The notes: a model not told the origin generated them from the letters alone. A DNA stretch of 45,065 bases from an uncultured Neglectibacter sp. (GCA_947647615.1 CANSKS010000019.1:1-45065); one strand, 5' to 3'. Counted from the first letter of the stretch, positions 1-8,598 are shown. A program made the numbers and translations.

Positions 1-202
1 GGGCTGCATTGGCAAAGAGCGAGTTGTGGGAAGGCTGCTGCTGCGCGTTTGGCCCCTTTCGGGGCTGGGCGTGGTGCGGTAGTCCCCTGACCAATAAATA
101 GTTCCAGGTAAAGGAGGGAGTCGCTTCGGAGAAAGCATTTACTGTAGTACATCCAAATAGATGTAATAGATTTATTACAACAAAGAAAGGAAATGAGAGA
201 AC
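1..202 (+). promoter_or_regulatory. Leader/promoter region of the pilin operon
   Basis: No gene is seen here. Positions 52-65 form a GCCCC-TTTC-GGGGC hairpin, and the same CCCCTTTCGGGG core recurs between the pilin and sortase genes. A weak sigma-A-like pair is TTTACT (138-143) and TGTAAT (162-167) with an 18-base spacer. TGTAATA/TATTACA (162-168, 173-179) is a 7-bp inverted repeat overlapping that -10 and could be an operator. A clear Shine-Dalgarno AGAAAGG at about 184-190 precedes the pilin start. The stretch may also contain the tail of an upstream transcript. Confidence 0.4.
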
Positions 203-1858
203 ATGAAAACCTGCAAAAAATTCTTTTCGTTGGCTTTGGTGCTTCTTCTGTGCCTGGCCATGGCTGTGCCCGCTTTGGCGGCGGAGGGAGATAAAACCCT
301 TACCATGAAGAACCCCACTCCAGGCCATACCTACAAAGTTTACCAGATCTTCACCGGTGATGTTTATGACTCCAAAACGGCAGGAGAGAATGAGAAAACT
401 ATCTTTGGCCTTGCCAATGTGAAATACGGCGGAAACTATGGCACAAAAGGTGAAACCGTATCTGAGGATGACTTGGAAGACATCACCTCCAAAGGCGCCG
501 AGGCTTTTGCAAAGGAACTTGTTGGTACTAATGAGCAGCCTGGGTCATTAACGGGGGATGCTCTTTTAACGTGGACTACACCTAAAGAAGGAGCAACTTC
601 TCATACGGCGGAAGTAACCCCCGGTTATTACCTGATCGTAGACGAGGGCTATAATGGAGAAGCGCCTGCCGGCGACACTAATTCCGCTTACATGGTGGAG
701 ATCGTAGGCGACGTCGAGATCACCCCCAAGACTACGGTTCCTACCATTGATAAGAAAGTAGAGAATGATGAAGCTAATACTGGCTTTGGTACAACTGCCG
801 ACCACGACATCGGAGAGCCCTTCCAGTTTAAGCTGACTGCCAATGTGCCTGTGGAATACCTGGCGAAGTACGACACTTATAAGTTAGTGTTCCACGATAC
901 CATGTCTGCCGGTATCACTTTCGAGGACATTGCTAGCGTTACAGTGTCTGGCGTAGAGGGGGCACTTGCTGCTAATCAATATACGGCTGTGGATGTAGTT
1001 GGAGAGACCGGAGAAACCACCCTCACTGTGACGATTGAAGACTTGTTCCAAATTATCGGAAAGCCTGCTTTGCCTGATGAGGGCTCCGTTGAGGTAGTGG
1101 TAACCTATAACGTGCATTTGAACGAAAATGCCAAAGTCACGGATGGCGACGGTACGATTGAATTTGAAAAGAACAAGGCTTACCTGGAATATTCCAACGA
1201 CCCCAATAGCGACGGCACCGGTAAAACCACCGAGAAAGAAACCGAGGTCTACAGCTTCCAGCTGGATATTACAAAGTATGCCAATGAAGCAGATCCGAAT
1301 AACCCGAATGCCAACTTGCTTGCCGGCGCCGGGTTTACCTTGTGCGATTCCACTGGCAAGGAGATCTCGTTGTATTACAAAGAGGTAAACGGCGCTAAGA
1401 GCTACTATGTTTGGAATGGCAATCCGGATAAGAAGCCGGGAGACTTACTTCCTGTAGAGGCGGGAGAGGGCAATAAGAAGAACGAGATCATTACCGGCGA
1501 TGATGGCCATTTGGAGATTAACGGTTTGGATGTAGGTACTTATATACTCAAAGAAACCACCACACCCACCGGCTACAATAAAATCGATGACATCAAAATT
1601 GTGATTACCGCTGAGTATCAAAAAGGTACTGATGGAAGTACTACTTTAAAATTAGATCACACAAAACAAATTGGAGAACAGGAGCCAGTAAAGTCTGAAA
1701 AAGGCGGCACACAGATCAAGGTAATCAATAAGTCCGGCACCCTGCTGCCCAGCACCGGCGGCATGGGCACCACCCTGCTCTATGTGGTAGGCGGTTTGCT
1801 GGTGGTAGGCGCTGCCGTGATCTTAGTGGTGAGAAAGAGCGTTCGCCGCAAAAGCTGA
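203..1858 (+). CDS. LPXTG backbone pilin (isopeptide-forming fimbrial protein)
   Basis: This is a major pilin subunit of a sortase-assembled pilus. Seen: a signal peptide (residues 1-26, ending ALA), a GramPos pilin D1-like N-terminal part ending in PGYYLIVDE, a PTIDKKV segment near residue 180 whose lysines are the likely sortase-linkage site, a D2 isopeptide-type domain, then a Cna-B-like domain with an E-box (YILKETTTPTGY, about 450). The cell-wall sorting signal is LPSTG (515-519), a hydrophobic span and a basic tail. The length of 551 aa is normal for FimA/SpaA-type pilins. It is first in the operon and the class C sortase follows after two hairpins, which fits high pilin expression with less sortase. 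Polymerisation and isopeptide bonds are inferred from the family. Confidence 0.93.
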   Translation: MKTCKKFFSLALVLLLCLAMAVPALAAEGDKTLTMKNPTPGHTYKVYQIFTGDVYDSKTAGENEKTIFGLANVKYGGNYGTKGETVSEDDLEDITSKGAEAFAKELVGTNEQPGSLTGDALLTWTTPKEGATSHTAEVTPGYYLIVDEGYNGEAPAGDTNSAYMVEIVGDVEITPKTTVPTIDKKVENDEANTGFGTTADHDIGEPFQFKLTANVPVEYLAKYDTYKLVFHDTMSAGITFEDIASVTVSGVEGALAANQYTAVDVVGETGETTLTVTIEDLFQIIGKPALPDEGSVEVVVTYNVHLNENAKVTDGDGTIEFEKNKAYLEYSNDPNSDGTGKTTEKETEVYSFQLDITKYANEADPNNPNANLLAGAGFTLCDSTGKEISLYYKEVNGAKSYYVWNGNPDKKPGDLLPVEAGEGNKKNEIITGDDGHLEINGLDVGTYILKETTTPTGYNKIDDIKIVITAEYQKGTDGSTTLKLDHTKQIGEQEPVKSEKGGTQIKVINKSGTLLPSTGGMGTTLLYVVGGLLVVGAAVILVVRKSVRRKS

Positions 1859-1900
1859 GACCCGGTGACACCTGGTTAACATTGTTTTAAAAGTTTTACG

Positions 1901-1941
1901 CCCCGCCGTCCTGCCGGGCGGCGGGGACCCCTTTCGGGGGT
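1901..1941 (+). terminator. Tandem hairpins between pilin and sortase (attenuator/processing)
   Basis: CCCCGCCG (1901-1908) pairs with CGGCGGGG (1919-1926), and ACCCC-TTTC-GGGG follows directly (1927-1939). There is no T-tract, so full termination is unlikely. Partial termination or mRNA processing that lowers sortase expression relative to pilin is the likely role. The second hairpin repeats the core found at 52-65. Confidence 0.5.
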
Positions 1942-1965
1942 ACCTTAGTAAGGAGAGCCCGGCCT

Positions 1966-2859
1966 ATGGGAAAATGGTTAAAAAAGAATTGGCTCAACCT
2001 TTTTTTAGGCCTAGCGGTACTCGCCGGGCTTTGCTTACTGTTGTACCCTACCTTTAGTGACTGGTGGAACTCGCTGCACCAGTCCCAGGCCATCGCCGCC
2101 TACGTGGACACGGTAGAGGGCCTTTCCCAGGAGGAAAAGGACGCCATGCTCCAGGCCGCCCGGGAATATAACCAGCGGCTGTGGGAAAAAGGCAACCGCT
2201 GGATCTTGAGCGAAGAGGAGCAGCAGGAATACAACAGCTTGTTAGACGTTACCGGCACCGGCATTATGGGCTATGTGAACATCCCTTCCATTGACGTGAG
2301 CCTGCCCATTTACCACGGCAGCGAGGAAGCCGTGCTGCAAATTGCCAGCGGGCACATTTCCGGTACCTCCCTGCCTGTGGGGGGCGAAGGGGTGCACACT
2401 GCCATTTCGGGCCACCGGGGCCTGCCCTCCGCCCGGCTGTTTACCGACCTGGACCGTCTCGCGGAAGGGGATATCTTCACCCTTACGGTGCTGGGCCAAG
2501 TGCTCACCTACCAAATTGACCAAATTCGCATTGTGGAGCCGGCAGACCTTTCCCAAATGGAGCTTTACCCCGGGGAAGATTACTGCACCCTGCAAACCTG
2601 TACGCCCTACGGCGTCAACAGCCACAGGCTGCTGCTGCGGGGCCGCCGCATAGAGGACGTGCCCGAGGCTTTGGTAGCGGCTGCGGAGGCCGTGCAGATC
2701 TCCACCTATTTGGTGATCCCGGCAGTGGGAATTCCTTTGCTGTTCCTGCTGCTTACCGTGGTGTTAATTTACTATCGCCGCCGGGGCCCAAGGCTTACTG
2801 CGGAAGATCTAAAGCATCCCTTTGAAAAACGAAGCCCACGGAACCATAAGAAAAAATAA
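1966..2859 (+). CDS. Class C sortase (pilin polymerase)
   Basis: A membrane transpeptidase that cleaves LPXTG-type signals and joins pilin subunits through a lysine. Seen: an N-terminal membrane span (about 10-28), the sortase barrel, His150 in AISGHRG, catalytic Cys212 in TLQTCTPYG and Arg221 in HRLLLRG, then a C-terminal span (about 247-267) with a basic tail. Two membrane spans and the TCTPYGxNxHRLLxRG motif are typical of class C rather than class A or D sortases. The 297-aa length fits. The ATG has a Shine-Dalgarno AAGGAGAG at about 1949-1956. Its place just after the backbone pilin makes that pilin the expected substrate. Confidence 0.93.
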   Translation: MGKWLKKNWLNLFLGLAVLAGLCLLLYPTFSDWWNSLHQSQAIAAYVDTVEGLSQEEKDAMLQAAREYNQRLWEKGNRWILSEEEQQEYNSLLDVTGTGIMGYVNIPSIDVSLPIYHGSEEAVLQIASGHISGTSLPVGGEGVHTAISGHRGLPSARLFTDLDRLAEGDIFTLTVLGQVLTYQIDQIRIVEPADLSQMELYPGEDYCTLQTCTPYGVNSHRLLLRGRRIEDVPEALVAAAEAVQISTYLVIPAVGIPLLFLLLTVVLIYYRRRGPRLTAEDLKHPFEKRSPRNHKKK

Positions 2860-2888
2860 AGCCCACTGGAAAACAAGGAGGAATTGCC

Positions 2889-3959
2889 ATGAGAAGAAAA
2901 CAATGGCTGGCAGCGGCCTGCGCTTTGCTTTTTGCGGTGCTGGCCCTGGGGCTTACGGCTGTGGCAGCCAGCCAACCCTTGGATCTTGAAAAGGAATGCA
3001 CCCTTACGGTGAACCCCTGCAGCCTTGACATGCCCCAGGGAAAAGAGGTTGCGGAGGCCTTGCAGAACGCTGGCCTTGTAGTCGACCTTTACCAGGTGGC
3101 CCAGGCGGAAAAGGAACCGGGGGTAGATTCTTACGGCTTTTCCCCTTTGGAACCCTTTGCCGCTTTGGAAATTAAGGCCGATATGAAGGCCGGCGATTGG
3201 GCCCGGCTGGCCCAGCAGGCCGCGAAAACGGTGCGGGAGGCCAACCCCGCCCTTACGCCTCAAACGGCCAAAGCCGGCGAAGCGGCCTCTGTAACGCCGG
3301 GGCTCTACCTACTGGTGGCCCGGGGCCAGGAACCCCAGGAATATTGGGATACCGTAACCGAAAAACTGGAAGAAGAAAACGGCGCGGGGGAAGAGGAAAA
3401 GCTGGTCACCCGGGTAAAGGCGGGAGAAAAGCTTTACCGGTTCCTGCCGGAGCTGGTGGCGGTGCCCTCTAAAGAGGCTGTAAACGGAGAAATAAATACC
3501 GCCAACCCCGGCGAATGGATTTATGACCTTGTAGTGAACCTGAAGCCCGAGGAAGAACAGCAGTTTGGCCAGGTAGAAATTATAAAACGCCTTTTGACCT
3601 ACGACACCCAGCGCCCGGCCACCTTTGTCTTTCGGGTAAAGGCCGAGCTGGATGGGAAGGTTGTTTTTGACGAAGTGGTTTCCTTGGTATTTACCGGCCC
3701 CGGGGAAAAGCATACCCTGGTAGATCACTTGCCCGCAGGCGCCACGGTAACAGTGGAAGAGGTTTATTCCGGCAGCTCCTATACCCTGGTAAGCGCTTCC
3801 CCCGGTTCCGCTGTGGTAGACGCCGAAGAGGCGGCCCAATTTACCTTTGTGAACGATTACGATGCCGGCGAGCCCAAGGGCGGTAGCATCACCAACAATT
3901 TTACCTTTAACGGGGACAGTTGGGAATGGAAGCAGCTGGAAGATAACGCGACAGAATAG
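2889..3959 (+). CDS. Pilin-like surface protein without sorting signal
   Basis: A secreted protein of 356 aa. It has a signal peptide (1-27) and an N-terminal pilin D1-like part ending in TPGLYLLVARG, like the backbone pilin's TPGYYLIV. A later beta-rich domain (about 225-330, TFVFRVKAELDG through FTFVNDYD) resembles Spy0128/Cna-B-type pilin isopeptide domains. Unlike an ordinary minor pilin it ends in a short tail (NFTFNGDSWEWKQ) with no LPXTG motif, no C-terminal membrane span and no basic tail. The stop codon is clean and the next gene follows in 12 bases, so this is not an obvious frameshift. It may be a tip or accessory pilin, or be held non-covalently. Family placement is moderate; the function is inferred from context. 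Confidence 0.7.
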   Translation: MRRKQWLAAACALLFAVLALGLTAVAASQPLDLEKECTLTVNPCSLDMPQGKEVAEALQNAGLVVDLYQVAQAEKEPGVDSYGFSPLEPFAALEIKADMKAGDWARLAQQAAKTVREANPALTPQTAKAGEAASVTPGLYLLVARGQEPQEYWDTVTEKLEEENGAGEEEKLVTRVKAGEKLYRFLPELVAVPSKEAVNGEINTANPGEWIYDLVVNLKPEEEQQFGQVEIIKRLLTYDTQRPATFVFRVKAELDGKVVFDEVVSLVFTGPGEKHTLVDHLPAGATVTVEEVYSGSSYTLVSASPGSAVVDAEEAAQFTFVNDYDAGEPKGGSITNNFTFNGDSWEWKQLEDNATE

Positions 3960-3971
3960 GAGGCGGCCCTT

Positions 3972-4484
3972 ATGAAAAAGTCCACAGCCTTTTTGACCTT
4001 TGCGGCCATTGTTTTGGCGCTGGCTGCGAACCTTTCCCTTGCTTGGGGGTATTTTACCACCTACACCCAGGCCAGCGGCCGCTGGCCCCTGCGCATGGGC
4101 GACAAGACCAACATTACCGAAGACGTAAGCGATTGGACCAAACACGTTGTGATCACCAGCGAGGAAGGCTCGGAACCTGTGTTCGTGCGTGCCAAAGCCT
4201 TTGGCAGCGGGAAGTATGAGTTGGAATACAGCGATCCCACCAATAGCTGGTCCCGCGGCAATGATGGCTTTTATTACCTGAACCGCCCTTTAATGGGTGG
4301 AGAAAAGACGCCGGAACTGCTGGTGAAGATCAACGGCGTGCCCGATAAGCCCCAGGAGGAAGCAGATAAGGAGTTCAACGTGGTGGTGGTGTACGAGACC
4401 ACGCCGGTGTTGTACGACGCCTCCGGAAACCCCTATGCAAATTGGGAAATGACTCTGCATGCCACGGAAGGAGGCGACAGCTAA
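3972..4484 (+). CDS. SipW-dependent TasA/camelysin-like secreted protein
   Basis: A small secreted protein (170 aa). The N-terminus is a basic and hydrophobic signal peptide (1-24) followed by AWGYFTTYT, which resembles the SipW-type signal (hydrophobic core followed by YF[TS]D). The mature part is a compact beta-rich domain with no membrane span. A SipW-like peptidase is encoded in the same operon at 7254. The gene starts 12 bases after the previous stop and the next gene starts directly after its own stop, which points to translational coupling. By analogy with TasA and camelysin it may be a fibre or matrix subunit. The overall sequence is not one I recognise, so the specific role is open. 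Confidence 0.65.
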   Translation: MKKSTAFLTFAAIVLALAANLSLAWGYFTTYTQASGRWPLRMGDKTNITEDVSDWTKHVVITSEEGSEPVFVRAKAFGSGKYELEYSDPTNSWSRGNDGFYYLNRPLMGGEKTPELLVKINGVPDKPQEEADKEFNVVVVYETTPVLYDASGNPYANWEMTLHATEGGDS

Positions 4485-5282
4485 ATGGCCGGAAAATGGA
4501 AGAAGAAAAGCTCTGTGCCTGTGGGCACCCTGGCGCTGTTTTTTGTAGCGGTGGCTTTGCTGCTCTGCGGCTCGGTGGGCAGCGCCCAAGCGGCTCTCAC
4601 TTATTTTTCAGAAACCTACACCACCCGGGTGCAAACCCATAACATTGGCGTTACCCTTTTGGAAAACGGCAATAAAATCGCTTGGCGCGATTACCAGAAG
4701 GAGCGGGCCGAGGGGATTTGGAACGAAACCCAAAACCCGGTAGAAACCCGCCTGCTCCAGCATTTGGTGCCGGAAGGAGAAAACTTTTTAATGGGAAAGG
4801 GCTACGGGGAAGAGCTTGCCGTAGAAAATACCGGTACCATTGATGAATATGTGCGGGTGAACATTTACCGCTATTGGGTGAAGGTAGGCGAAAACGGGGA
4901 AGAGACCAAGGTTCGCGACCTGGACCCCTCTCTCATCGGCCTGCGTCTTGTGAACGGCGAGGAATGGCTGCTGGACGAAAGCGCTTCCACCAAGGAACGC
5001 CTTGTCCTTTATTACCGGGATATTTTGCCCGTTGGCCAGAAAACTCCTCTGTTCAGCGACCTTCTCACGGTGAACGGCGAAACCCTTGCCAAGGTCACTC
5101 AAACAAAAACCGTAGAAAACGGATATACCACCATCACCACCGAATACGATTACGACGGGGTGGAATTCCGGTTGGAAGTGGAAGCCAACGCAGTGCAGAC
5201 CCATAACGGGGAAGATGCCATTTGGAGCGCCTGGGGCCGCCGGGTCTCCGTAGATTCCAACGGCAGGCTCAGCCTGAATTAG
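4485..5282 (+). CDS. SipW-dependent TasA-like secreted protein
   Basis: A secreted protein of 265 aa, starting immediately after the previous stop. It has a basic N-terminus, a hydrophobic span (about 12-32) and then ALTYFSETY, again like a SipW-type cleavage region. The mature part shows EELAVENTGTIDEYVRV (about 107-123), a phrase typical of the TasA-like beta fold in which 'NTG' strands recur, and a later AVQTHNGEDAIWSAWG segment. There is no LPXTG and no C-terminal anchor. It is probably the larger partner of the preceding protein and may be a fibre component. TasA-like assignment rests on the signal type and motif style; assembly into fibres is inference. Confidence 0.65.
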   Translation: MAGKWKKKSSVPVGTLALFFVAVALLLCGSVGSAQAALTYFSETYTTRVQTHNIGVTLLENGNKIAWRDYQKERAEGIWNETQNPVETRLLQHLVPEGENFLMGKGYGEELAVENTGTIDEYVRVNIYRYWVKVGENGEETKVRDLDPSLIGLRLVNGEEWLLDESASTKERLVLYYRDILPVGQKTPLFSDLLTVNGETLAKVTQTKTVENGYTTITTEYDYDGVEFRLEVEANAVQTHNGEDAIWSAWGRRVSVDSNGRLSLN

Positions 5283-5331
5283 GAAAAGCCGGAGAAGAGC
5301 TTACCGGCTCGGGAAAGGAGAGAAAGCGGCA

Positions 5332-6075
5332 ATGGAACCCAAAACTATGGTTAAAAGAATCGCTTTGCTTTTGCTGGCTGGCCTTGTCCTTTTGGGAGCG
5401 GCCATGCCCGCGGCGGCCGAAGAGACCACGTCGACTCAGGACTGGAGGGTGACCTTCACCGACAAGCTGGAATCGAACTTCACCTCCGCCCAAATCAATG
5501 AGATCCGGCAAGGGGTGCAGCCCGGCGATAAAACCAGCTTCACCGTGAAGCTCATTAACCGGAACGTGAAATCTACCGATTGGTACATGGCAAATAAGGT
5601 GCTGAGCTCCTTGGAAGACGGCAGCGACGTGGCCAAGGGCGGCGGTTATACCTACAAGCTCACCTATAAGAACCCGGCGGGCACCGCCACCACCCTGTTC
5701 GACAGCGATACCGTAGGCGGCGATAAAACCCCGGGGGGCAACGAGGGCCTGCACCAGGCCACCGATGCTTTAAAGGATTATTTCTATTTAGATACCCTGG
5801 CCACAGGGCAAACAGGGTACATTACCCTGGAGATCGCCCTGGATGGCGAAAGCCAGGGCGATAACTACCAGAACACCGCCGCCGATATTCAAATGCAGTT
5901 TGCGGTGGAGCCGGTTTCCAGCAGCGGCAGCCGTACCCAGGTGGTAAAAACCGGCGACGAAACCAACCTTACCCCCCTTTATGTTTTAATGCTCCTCAGC
6001 GGCGGGGCGCTGTTGGGATTTTGTATTTACAGCTTGAGAAAGAGCCGGAAGCAGGGAAAGAAAAAGCAAAAATAA
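5332..6075 (+). CDS. TasA-like surface protein with KTGD-type sorting tail
   Basis: A 247-aa protein with an ordinary signal peptidase I-type signal (ends AMPAAAEE, about residue 27). The body has QPGDKTSFTVKLINRN and YITLEIALDG phrases and a QNTAADIQMQF strand, all resembling TasA-like or Ig-like beta domains. The C-terminus is VVKTGDETN, a hydrophobic span (about 215-235) and a very basic tail (SLRKSRKQGKKKQK). This has the layout of a cell-wall sorting signal, but the motif is VKTGD, not LPXTG. The class B sortase downstream is the obvious candidate enzyme. The gene could instead encode a simple single-span anchor. ATG chosen after GGAAAGGAGAGAAAG. Confidence 0.65.
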   Translation: MEPKTMVKRIALLLLAGLVLLGAAMPAAAEETTSTQDWRVTFTDKLESNFTSAQINEIRQGVQPGDKTSFTVKLINRNVKSTDWYMANKVLSSLEDGSDVAKGGGYTYKLTYKNPAGTATTLFDSDTVGGDKTPGGNEGLHQATDALKDYFYLDTLATGQTGYITLEIALDGESQGDNYQNTAADIQMQFAVEPVSSSGSRTQVVKTGDETNLTPLYVLMLLSGGALLGFCIYSLRKSRKQGKKKQK

Positions 6076-6130
6076 AAACAATCCTTTCCCTTTTCTCAAT
6101 TCCCTTACGCCAAAAGAAAGGTGGTTCCAC

Positions 6131-7201
6131 ATGATGAAGCTCCTTAAACGCCTTCTCGGCGCCGGGCTGGCCCTGGCAATTTTGCTGAGCTGTGCCGTGA
6201 CAGCCCTTGCCCGGGAAGAAACGTATACCTACAAGGTGCGCATTTTCGCGGGGCAGCAGGGCCTCATCGATGGCGGCGAAGTAGTTGTATACTCGAATCT
6301 TTCCTATGGAGATAAGATCAATTTTAATAACAACCGAGTTACCCTGAAGAACAATAGTAAATATTATGTAAGGGGCATCCGGGAAAGCGGCAAGGGTTCG
6401 GAAGACCTGGAAAATACCGGGAACAATACCAGGCTTGCTTCTTTTACGGTAGAACGGGACCAGGATTACGTGGTGGTCTACGGCCTTTTGGGCGAAGCCA
6501 CGGAATATACCATCCATTATCAAAATGCTGCCGGGGAGGCTTTGGCCCCCAGCGAGACCTATATGGGCAACGTGGGCGACAAACCGGTAATTGCCTTTTT
6601 GTACATCGAGGGCTACCAGCCCCAGGCCTATAACCTCACGAAGACCCTCTCCGCCAACGCGGCGGAAAACGTGTTCACCTTTGTTTACACGCCCGTGACG
6701 GTTCCCCAGGTGACGCCTACAGTCACCCAAAACCCGGGGGCCACTGTGGTCACTCCGGCCACACCGGTTCCGGAAGGGGGAACAGGAACCGCGCCGGCGC
6801 CCTCTGCCACGCCGGCAGGGGAAGGCCCTGCGGAAGTGGTAGCCACTCCTTTGCCCCAAGCAGCCACTCCCTCTCCCGACCAAACGGTGAGCCTGCCGGA
6901 AGGGGAAACCCCCGGAGTAAATGCCCCGCAGGACTTGATCGATATCGATGAGGAAAACGTGCCTTTGGCGGGTGTAGATCAAAAAGAAGACGAATCGAAG
7001 CCCCTTTCTTCGGAAGGTCAGTTTTTTTGGAGCAACATTCCGGTGCTGGGGAAAATTTTAATTGCCGTGCTGGTTTTGGGCGCTTTGGCCGGTGGCCTGT
7101 GGTGGCTGTTGTTCTGGCGAAAACGCAAGAAGGACCAGGAAACCCAAGAGCTCATGGAGCTGGAATTGGGCTCCGAAGACGAGGAAGAGGAAGAGGAATA
7201 A
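6131..7201 (+). CDS. MucBP-like membrane-anchored surface protein
   Basis: A 356-aa protein with a signal peptide (1-27, ending ALA). A domain with YTIHYQNAAGEALAPSE and VFTFVYTP (about 137-195) resembles MucBP-type mucin-binding repeats. A long linker rich in Pro, Thr and Ala (about 196-270) follows, then a transmembrane span (about 305-330), a basic stop-transfer stretch and an acidic Glu/Asp tail. There is no LPXTG motif, so it seems held in the membrane, with the linker acting as a wall-spanning stalk. It could dock the fibre at the cell surface or bind host glycans. The MucBP link is by motif only. Confidence 0.6.
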   Translation: MMKLLKRLLGAGLALAILLSCAVTALAREETYTYKVRIFAGQQGLIDGGEVVVYSNLSYGDKINFNNNRVTLKNNSKYYVRGIRESGKGSEDLENTGNNTRLASFTVERDQDYVVVYGLLGEATEYTIHYQNAAGEALAPSETYMGNVGDKPVIAFLYIEGYQPQAYNLTKTLSANAAENVFTFVYTPVTVPQVTPTVTQNPGATVVTPATPVPEGGTGTAPAPSATPAGEGPAEVVATPLPQAATPSPDQTVSLPEGETPGVNAPQDLIDIDEENVPLAGVDQKEDESKPLSSEGQFFWSNIPVLGKILIAVLVLGALAGGLWWLLFWRKRKKDQETQELMELELGSEDEEEEEE

Positions 7202-7253
7202 ACGAAGGAAACGAAAATTCCCTGGCAACGGGAAAAAGGGGAGATAGATCGGT

Positions 7254-7760
7254 TTGAAGGGGAAAATTTCCGCCGCGCTGTGCAATGTGTTTGGTGTTCT
7301 CATTTTGCTGCTGGTAATTGCGTCCTGCTTGCCTGTCACATTGCCTGCGCTGCTGGGGTATGAGATGTACAATGTTTCCAGCGGCAGCATGGAACCCAAT
7401 TTGCCTGTGGGCAGCCTGATCTATGTGAAACCTGCCGTGCCGGAGGAGCTTTCGGAAGGGGAAATTATCGCCTTTTGGCGGGGCGATTCCGTGGTGACCC
7501 ACCGGCTGGTGGAAAACCGCAGCCTGGAAGGCGATTTTGTGACAAAAGGAGATGCGAACCAGGAAGAAGACCTGAACACAGTGCCCTATGCCAATTTAGT
7601 TGGCGTGGTGACCTGTCACATCCCCTATTTGGGCCAAATGCTGGTGGTATATACCAGCACGGTTGGGAAAATTTACGTTATTTGCTTTGCCGCCTGCGGC
7701 GCTATGCTGAACGTCTTAGCCGGCCGCATCCGTGACCGGGCAAAGGAACAGCAGGAGTAA
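7254..7760 (+). CDS. sipW: SipW-like (ER-type) signal peptidase I
   Basis: A membrane serine peptidase of 168 aa that removes signal peptides from dedicated substrates. Seen: an N-terminal span (about 11-33), SGSMEP with catalytic Ser45, His83 in VVTHRL in place of the lysine of ordinary bacterial signal peptidase I, Asp100 in TKGDANQEED, and a C-terminal span. The Ser-His-Asp set marks the SipW/ER-type clade. The start is TTG, with GGGGAG at about 7238 as ribosome site. The two SipW-type signal peptides upstream (genes at 3972 and 4485) are its likely targets. Catalytic residues are intact, unlike SipA chaperones of streptococcal pilus loci. Confidence 0.88.
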   Translation: MKGKISAALCNVFGVLILLLVIASCLPVTLPALLGYEMYNVSSGSMEPNLPVGSLIYVKPAVPEELSEGEIIAFWRGDSVVTHRLVENRSLEGDFVTKGDANQEEDLNTVPYANLVGVVTCHIPYLGQMLVVYTSTVGKIYVICFAACGAMLNVLAGRIRDRAKEQQE

Positions 7761-7774
7761 AGAGGAAGGGGTTT

Positions 7775-8551
7775 ATGGGAAAAAAGTTTAAGATTTTTTT
7801 CGTTGTGGTGTTTGCCTTGGTGTTTGTGGGCTCCGCTGCCGGAATTTTAACGGCCCAGGAACGTTACCGCCAAAGCCGGCAGGCCTATAGCCAGGCGGCG
7901 GAAGCCTTTACCGCTACGGCGCCGCCTTCCTCTTCCGCCGTTTCTGCGGTGCGGAGCCAGCCAGAGGAAACCTCCCGGCCGGACCTTCCCGTTTATGTGG
8001 ATTTTAAAAAGCTTTTAGAGGAAAGTCCCGATGTTGTGGCCTGGCTCTATTGCCCCGATACCGTGATTAACTACCCTGTGGTGCAAGGAACCGATAACGA
8101 GTTTTACTTGCACCACAGCTATGATGGGGAGGCGTTTAACAGCGGCTCCATTTTTGTGGATTATGAGAACTCTCCCGGTTTTGTGGATTCCAACACCGTC
8201 ATTTATGGCCACAACATGAGCGACGGTTCCATGTTTGCCAGCATTTCCAACTGGAGCAGCCAGTCTTTTTACGACCAGCATCCCCTTATGTGGCTTTTGA
8301 CTCCTACGGAAAATTACCGGGTAATCCTGGTAAGCGGTTATACGACCTCCGCCTATTCCGACACTTACCAGATTTTTAGGTTACCTTCTTTGGAATTTGA
8401 AGAATACTTAGGACAGGCCAAGGCACAGTCGGATTTTGCCATGGAAGATCCTTTAGACCCGGATGCCCATTATGTGTTGCTTTCTACCTGCGCCTATGAA
8501 TTTGACGACGCCAGGTATGTTCTGCACGGCAGGTTGGAAAAAATAGAGTGA
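7775..8551 (+). CDS. srtB: Class B sortase
   Basis: A membrane transpeptidase of 258 aa that attaches proteins carrying non-LPXTG signals, or attaches finished pili, to the wall. Seen: one N-terminal span (about 6-26), a Ser/Ala-rich linker, YPVVQGTDNEFYLHHSY (about 89-105), catalytic His146 in YGHNM, Cys239 in LLSTCAYEF and Arg247 in DDARYVLHGRL. These motifs and the single N-terminal anchor are typical of class B. The likely substrate here is the VKTGD-tailed protein at 5332. The stop overlaps a GTG of the next open frame (GTGA). Confidence 0.92.
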   Translation: MGKKFKIFFVVVFALVFVGSAAGILTAQERYRQSRQAYSQAAEAFTATAPPSSSAVSAVRSQPEETSRPDLPVYVDFKKLLEESPDVVAWLYCPDTVINYPVVQGTDNEFYLHHSYDGEAFNSGSIFVDYENSPGFVDSNTVIYGHNMSDGSMFASISNWSSQSFYDQHPLMWLLTPTENYRVILVSGYTTSAYSDTYQIFRLPSLEFEEYLGQAKAQSDFAMEDPLDPDAHYVLLSTCAYEFDDARYVLHGRLEKIE

Positions 8552-8598
8552 GGCTGGGAAACAGCTTTTGCTTTTTTAGAAGAGGTGTCGCGGTTTTT

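Noticed and set aside
1-202. Cyclic di-GMP riboswitch before the pilin
   Set aside because: The GCAAA-containing core and tetraloop receptor of class I were looked for and not found; only a small hairpin is clear.
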